64,000 bases of DNA from Erigeron canadensis (Eukaryota > Streptophyta > Magnoliopsida > Asterales > Asteraceae): assembly GCF_010389155.1 (NCBI RefSeq), contig NC_057766.1, forward strand, positions 38,511,516-38,575,515, written 5' to 3'. The stretch's first letter is position 1. The number at the start of each line of letters is the position of its first letter. The notes beneath the pieces are model-generated. The model had not been told where the DNA came from. It was given only the letters and a program-made list of their open reading frames with translations, and made no database searches. Below, piece by piece: positions 58,500 to 64,000 of the stretch. Made by a program: the position numbers and the translations under genes.

Positions 58500-61400
58500 T
58501 ATAATGGATATAATTTATTCGTACAATGCGACGACGGCGAAGATAACAGTTGATGATGTTGACACCAAAGTGATGTTTTATTAGAAATGGCAGTGGATAG
58601 AGGGAAAAAAAAGCGTGTTTGAATTTTAGATAGAATATGTAAAAAATAATTGAGTAGTTGTGATCGATTAAAAAAAATAATAAATGAATTATACTTGATC
58701 TTCTTTGTTTTTCATTAGAAGCTAATGAAAATACTTTATGACACGAGTGTATTGTTTACAAAGGTTTATTATTTTGAAAACACATGTTAGTGAAAAAAAA
58801 ATCGGGTTAATATGTATACTTTCAGAATTAATATATTTTTATATCATATACCTTAGACATTTGACTGCATACAAGAAGTTCGGATTTATATTTATTCACA
58901 TTCGAAATTAAAAAATGGAAATCAACATATATATATATATATATATATATGTTTTTATAGCATGAACTCAGACGATTTTGTTTGATATTTTTATATGTAT
59001 ATAGGATGTATTGAAAAACCAAAATTTAATCGTAGCTTATATTTTGAACAGTCAGTCCTTATTCGACATCAGGAGTCACATCATCGTGAAATGGTGGAGC
59101 CTTATGTATTCTAGACTACGAGAAGTATACCATGAGCCACTACAGGTGATTTTTTTGGGGGGGGGGGGGGGAATCCATAATCTCGTCACTCCAAAAAGTC
59201 AAACTCAAAACTGTGAAAAAAAACAGGAATGCATCTGCTAATTAAGTTTACTACATTTCATTTTTTTAGCTTAATATAATGAAATAGCATATCCATCAAA
59301 TTTGACATTAATATTTATGGGTAACTTTAACAATGTATCAAAATATTAGTTTTTGCTTTTGTATTTAATTTAATTCGATTTTAATAGTGGTTTGTATTAA
59401 GATAATACAAAAGACATCGTAAAACAATTTACAGTTGTAGACTTAGTGACCATATAGGGCACAATATAACACTTTTTCTACATATATTCGAGATCCATAA
59501 GAAAGATATTGAAAAAGAAAAATAATTACAATTACGGTTACGATAAAGCTAATTTGTATCTAATTTGTTTAAGTTACATAACACTGAAAAAGTCAATAAT
59601 TAATATTTTCTTCTGTAAAGTCATGTGTCGTCATTTATCTAATCCAAAGTGCTTTTCTATTATAATAATATCCCAAATTTCCACAATTAATCTGTTTTTT
59701 GAAATATAAAAAGAAAGTCTCTTCGAAATTGTTTTGAAACAAAAATAGTATGTGTGTCATGTATAGTGTATGGTGTAACTCACGCGTCATAGTATTTTTA
59801 CGACGAAAATAGAGTATACATACGTAAGAGTTTCAAAGAAAAATGCATTATAAATCGTTTAAAAGAGATTTTGGAGTGATATGACACGTGATTGTGTAAC
59901 AATTACAATATTATATATGCTTTGCTTGAAAAAGTTGTATGAATGAAAAGCATGAAAGTGGTGAGTCGCTTTTGTGATGCACAATTATTATTCTTGTAAA
60001 TGTAAATATAAATACAGTTATATAGAGTTGAAACCAAGCGGTAAAACAGTAAGGCCGGCCTTTTTAAAGGAACTCGAGCTAAATACTACGGAGTATTTTT
60101 TGTAAAAATTTACTTTTTTATTTTTTTTTAGAAAAAACATGTTTTTTATGAATAATATAAATAGTTTCTATTTGATTTTGTGACTACGTCGTAAGCAATA
60201 TTACAGATTTAATTAGATCTCTTTTTATGATTTACATCTAATTATATTATAATTATACAATGCATAAAATCATGACATGCATATATATATATATAGATAT
60301 AGATATTTTATTTTTTCTCTTTACCATATTTGTCAACTCGGTAGCATGATGTATAATTAGGTGATATGGATGATGCATTTGAATAGTAATACGAAGTATG
60401 ATGTCTGAACGGGTATTTGCAGTCTTTCATGTGGCTCGAAAAATTGGAAAAAAGGTGATAAGTTTGATCATCCAAACTGTCTTATGGTGTATTTGAATAG
60501 CTAGAAATAATATGGCCGGTTTCGGTCAAAAAGAGCTACCCGCAATAGCCTAATTGACAAGGTTAAAGCACTTTTTTTTTGTTATCAAGTAGTATGAAAG
60601 CACCAAAAGTAACATGAGATATAAGACCGAACTTTGGCCAATTTATGACTTGTTGTGAACATGTATATGTGTTAATTACTTTTGCCCGATCCTTGTAAAA
60701 TTTATCATGACGCTATATATACTCTTTAGATGCTAGTCTCTTACTAGCTAACAATAACATTAATTATGTTTATTTGCTTTTCAGAAAGAAAAAATAAAAA
60801 AATGAACGAGTTGGATAAAATTACATCATGTTTATAAAGTGGTGGTAATTAGCCATAAACAATGCACAAAAGCAAAGCAACAAAGGGCATCTTGTTTCTA
60901 TATATAGAAACTTCGAAAGTATTGTACAATGACAACTGATCCGATATTAATATCGATTATTAATGTATTCGATCTTCTTCTTAATGTCTATGTTTCATAC
61001 AGTGAAAACTGATCCTATTTAGATCAATTAATGTATTCGATCTTCTTTTGTATGTATATATGCATGCTTGATACAGTGAAAACTGATCATATTAATACAT
61101 TGTGCAGATCCTTCAGTTAGTAACATTTCAATAATGTACTTTTTTCTATTTACTAATGTATTTCTCTTTATATTATTAAATTAAAATTGTTATTGACGGG
61201 GTTTAAATATTAATGCCAATCAAGTAAATGGGTTATTGACATTAGAAAAAGACATTACATATAAATGAAGTAAAAATGTTGTTGGTAAAAATTAAATCTT
61301 ATTATCCTTGTAACACACACTTTCATTCTATACATTTTCATTTTTATTAGTACTAACACGTATTTTTTTTCATTATTAATATTTCTTTAATTATTATTAT

Positions 61401-61680
61401 TATCAATGCATTTTTATTGATATGTATTTGAATACTAATATTTTAGAAAATAATATATCTAATTTATATAAGTAAATAAAAAAAATGAAAAGATTGTCAT
61501 ATTGCGTTCTGGAAATTTCTGCATTCATCACTGTTTAAAAATAATAAAATATTAAAAATTGTTGTAGTATTGAGGTGACGTTCTTGATAGTTCCGTATCT
61601 AGTGACAATACTTGATAGTTGATACTTAATTTTACCTACCAGAAAAATACCTTATATCCGTACGTTAAGAATCTAGCATA
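58500..61680. other. AT-rich intergenic DNA, no gene seen
   Basis: It contains an (AT)n microsatellite at about 58926-58950 and a 15-bp G run at 59157-59171. A pair of related words, GTATTCGATCTTCTT with TACAGTGAAAACTGATC, recurs near 60965-61015 and 61032-61088. I see no coding sequence. Confidence 0.4.
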
Positions 61681-61688
61681 AGCATGTA

Positions 61689-61858
61689 CTCCATCTGTCC
61701 CATTTTAATTATCGAAATTTGACTTTATGAGTCTTTTTCATCAACTTTGACCGTAAATATATTTATTTGTGTTATATAATACCTGATGGAAATTAAATCA
61801 GTAAAAGTACATTTGAATCTCAAATCAAATTTGGATAATTAAAATGAGATGTAGATAG
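61689..61858. mobile_element. Stowaway-like (Tc1/mariner) MITE
   Basis: The left end is CTCCATCTGTCCCATTTTAA and the right end read inward is CTATCTACATCTCATTTTAA. TA flanks both sides (61687-61688 and 61859-61860). The TA duplication and the CTCC..GTCCCA-like terminus fit Stowaway. Confidence 0.65.
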
Positions 61859-61959
61859 TATATTTCTTCAAGACTTTTAATGTTAAATGCTTTTGTCGTT
61901 TTAATTTGCATTCAACTTGATCATTAATTATTTTAGATTCGGTAATTCGTCAAATGTAG

Positions 61960-62149
61960 CTAAACATACCCAAGGTCTTGAGTTCGATCCTTAGGGGATG
62001 ACAAGTCTTGGGGTTTTTTTCCTCCGAATACTTGTAATGACCCATGGTCAACATCTCGTTGTCTATGGTACATACGTACAACGTTTCACCATTATACGGT
62101 GGGGTTTCCCTAATGTCACATACCGACCGAATGTTTTGGAAAAAAAAAA
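61960..62149 (+). mobile_element. SINE-like element with poly-A tail
   Basis: It has a box-B-like GAGTTCGATCC (about 61980), then TCAACATCTCGTTGTCT, a TATACGGTGGGG stretch, CCTAATGTCA and an A run at the end. A 5'-truncated relative lies at 21367-21470 on the minus strand. The left boundary is approximate, and the family differs from the T-tailed SINEs at 11.2 and 44.5 kb. Confidence 0.5.
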
Positions 62150-63540
62150 ACTAAACAAATGAGGCTTCCTAGTTTGAATGTTACCCCATAAATAATTTTA
62201 TTTATTTATTTAATTTAAATATGTATATATATGTTGAGTATATAGCCGAGTATTATATTGTGATGCATGACAAATCATGCTACACCGCTACACGTTCTAT
62301 TACTATACTGTATTACACATGACCAGTATTGTGTATATGTATTTTATCATAGCTTACCTTAAAATGGATTTTAAATATAAAAACGTATACAGATTTAAGA
62401 TTTTAATCTATAAAAACTAATAATACAACAAATGCACATACATGGCTGAAATGGTTTGAACCCATGAATTATAAAGTAATGCAACAAAATCACATGTATT
62501 TTTAAACATATAACTTCAAATACTCCGTACATTGTAAAAGTTTTTAATAATAACCAAACTACACATTAGAGAGTTTATACTAGGATAAATCTTAAAATGA
62601 AAATGAATTATCCTCTTACAAATTAGCCTTAAAGATCATTTCAAAATTATTAGAGTGTGACATGGATTCAACTAATTTTTTATTCTAATCTTAACCCTTA
62701 ATTTTTTTACATAGTTAAAAAGATTCATAGGCCACTATTTTTAATTAGGAGAATATATTTATCATTTTTCCATCTTAAAAGGAAATGATATATCATCTAA
62801 ACTAATCAACCTAAAAATTCTCTTAACTAAAGTGACAATATAAAAGGATAAGATAAGAAAAGAGAGTTATTAGAATCTATATATCATAATTTTGGTGATT
62901 TTAAAAATTTTTAAAAATCTTTAAAAATATTAATCATTTTTCAATTTTTATATATAAGAGAGCGAGCTAGGGGTTGTTAGCTTGTCGTTATATTTTCCGT
63001 TTGCAGAATATGAATGACCCATCTAACAATTTAATTCAAAATGGTCCTATTTTATGTGTGTCGGGATATACACATGGTATTTTCTAGAGTATAGAGAACT
63101 TTGTCTCCACGTAGTAATGGATATGATGTACATGTGTGTATATCGTAGTCAAACATAAATAACATAATTCTCTTTCTTTAATATCATATCTTTGGTTGAT
63201 CTTTATAATCTGTGTATGGTAAACTACAACTGTTAAGTGTGATGCATTTGTCTATGAGAAAGTGGCTGATATAAAATTTCCAAAAGAAAATGTACTGTGC
63301 ACTATTATATAAAGGCCATAAAATAAATAGATTATGTAACGTACATCGTATGGTTTTAAAATATTCAGGGTAGTATTTCAGATTTCTAATATATTTAATC
63401 TGGGTAATTAGCTACTAATAATTTTTATTTTGTTCATTTTGATATAAAAGAGCAAATAGTATAAAAAGCTATTTTATTAATAGGATGAGTCATGAGTCCG
63501 GTCTACACTCTTTCTAGCTCGCTTCATCCCTAATTATAAA
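62150..63540. other. AT-rich intergenic DNA, no gene seen
   Basis: Only short unsupported ORFs. I see nothing else in this interval. Confidence 0.4.
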
Positions 63541-63542
63541 GA

Positions 63543-64000
63543 TGAGTTAAGTGCAAAAATCGTCTATGTGGTTTAGTTTTTTTACATTTTTCATACTCGT
63601 CGCTAACTTTTGGCCAAATTATCCCAGTGGTTTGCATTCCGTCCCTGGATCTATTAACTCCCAATTTGTCTTTTCATCCATCGCCATCTTCCCTAAACAA
63701 CACACTCATGACCAGTCTTTTGGAGTTAAGTGCAAAAATCGTCCTTGTGATTTTTCGTTTTGTAGTTTTCATCATTGTCGTTAACTAACGCAGGAGAACT
63801 TTTCATCTTTTACCTCCAAACAAAAATTTAATCCAAAAACAAAACAAACTTAAATCAAAAACCTATATATACATACATACAAAGATTTAGTCCATCATCT
63901 TCAAATGCAAATACCTACATATGAGTATCTGATCATATTTCCCATTTTCCTTCAGATTTTATGTCCAAAAATTCACTTCATATTCATATGCAGGTTAAAA
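63543..64000. repeat. Dispersed repeat with GAGTTAAGTGCAAAAATCGTC motif, runs off the window
   Basis: GTTAAGTGCAAAAATCGTC occurs at about 63547 and 63725, each followed by a TGTG(G/A)TTT-like word. This resembles a repeat that I recall as frequent in Asteraceae intergenic DNA. Its class is unknown and it may continue beyond the window. Confidence 0.35.

Noticed and set aside
63551..63784. 77-codon ORF with a hydrophobic start resembling a signal peptide
   Set aside because: It consists of a dispersed repeat whose motif occurs twice within it. Nothing else supports a gene.

Overview
The window is nuclear DNA of a flowering plant. It is AT-rich, its genes carry GT-AG introns, it has a plant-type tRNA, and it is dense in small plant transposons. 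I favour a eudicot, possibly Asteraceae, because of the style of the dispersed repeats. That placement rests on memory and has low confidence.

Genes, left to right: (1) a three-exon RING-H2 (ATL-type) membrane ubiquitin ligase on + at 14.2-17.0 kb; (2) an intronless CYP77A-type cytochrome P450 on - at 22.5-24.0 kb; (3) an unidentified multi-exon gene or gene relic on - at 29.0-29.8 kb; (4) tRNA-Arg(TCG) at 36.2 kb; (5) a small, probably organelle-targeted two-helix membrane protein at 36.4-36.8 kb, whose frame is broken by an 8-bp insertion; (6) an eight-exon nucleolar RRM protein of the NIFK/Nop15 type on - at 38.3-40.3 kb; (7) a decayed reverse-transcriptase-associated ORF at 41.5-42.0 kb; (8) a complete 19-coding-exon ROS1/DEMETER-like 5-methylcytosine DNA glycosylase on - at 46.0-57.5 kb, with a separate 5'-UTR exon at about 58.2 kb. 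The genes look independent. The thematic link is that an active DNA demethylase sits in a neighbourhood full of transposons.

Mobile DNA fills most of the rest, and many elements are delimited by visible target-site duplications (TSDs). These are three CACTA-type foldback MITEs in the first 5 kb (one with a nested Harbinger MITE), other Harbinger, hAT and Stowaway MITEs, two tRNA-derived SINEs and a second SINE-like family, at least eight Helitron-like elements or ends, two MULE-like elements (1.0 and 2.8 kb), and a 1.8-kb solo LTR with a 5-bp TSD.

The most unusual signals are inside the solo LTR. One is three tandem stem-loops whose 9-bp arms co-vary while the 10-nt loop stays fixed. The other is five copies of a perfect GC-rich palindrome at 30-31 or 45-bp spacing. 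The 2.8-kb MULE-like element is also filled with AT-rich palindromes. I found no CRISPR array, operon or prokaryote-type system. The region 58.5-64 kb and most intervals between the listed features are AT-rich intergenic DNA in which I see no gene.
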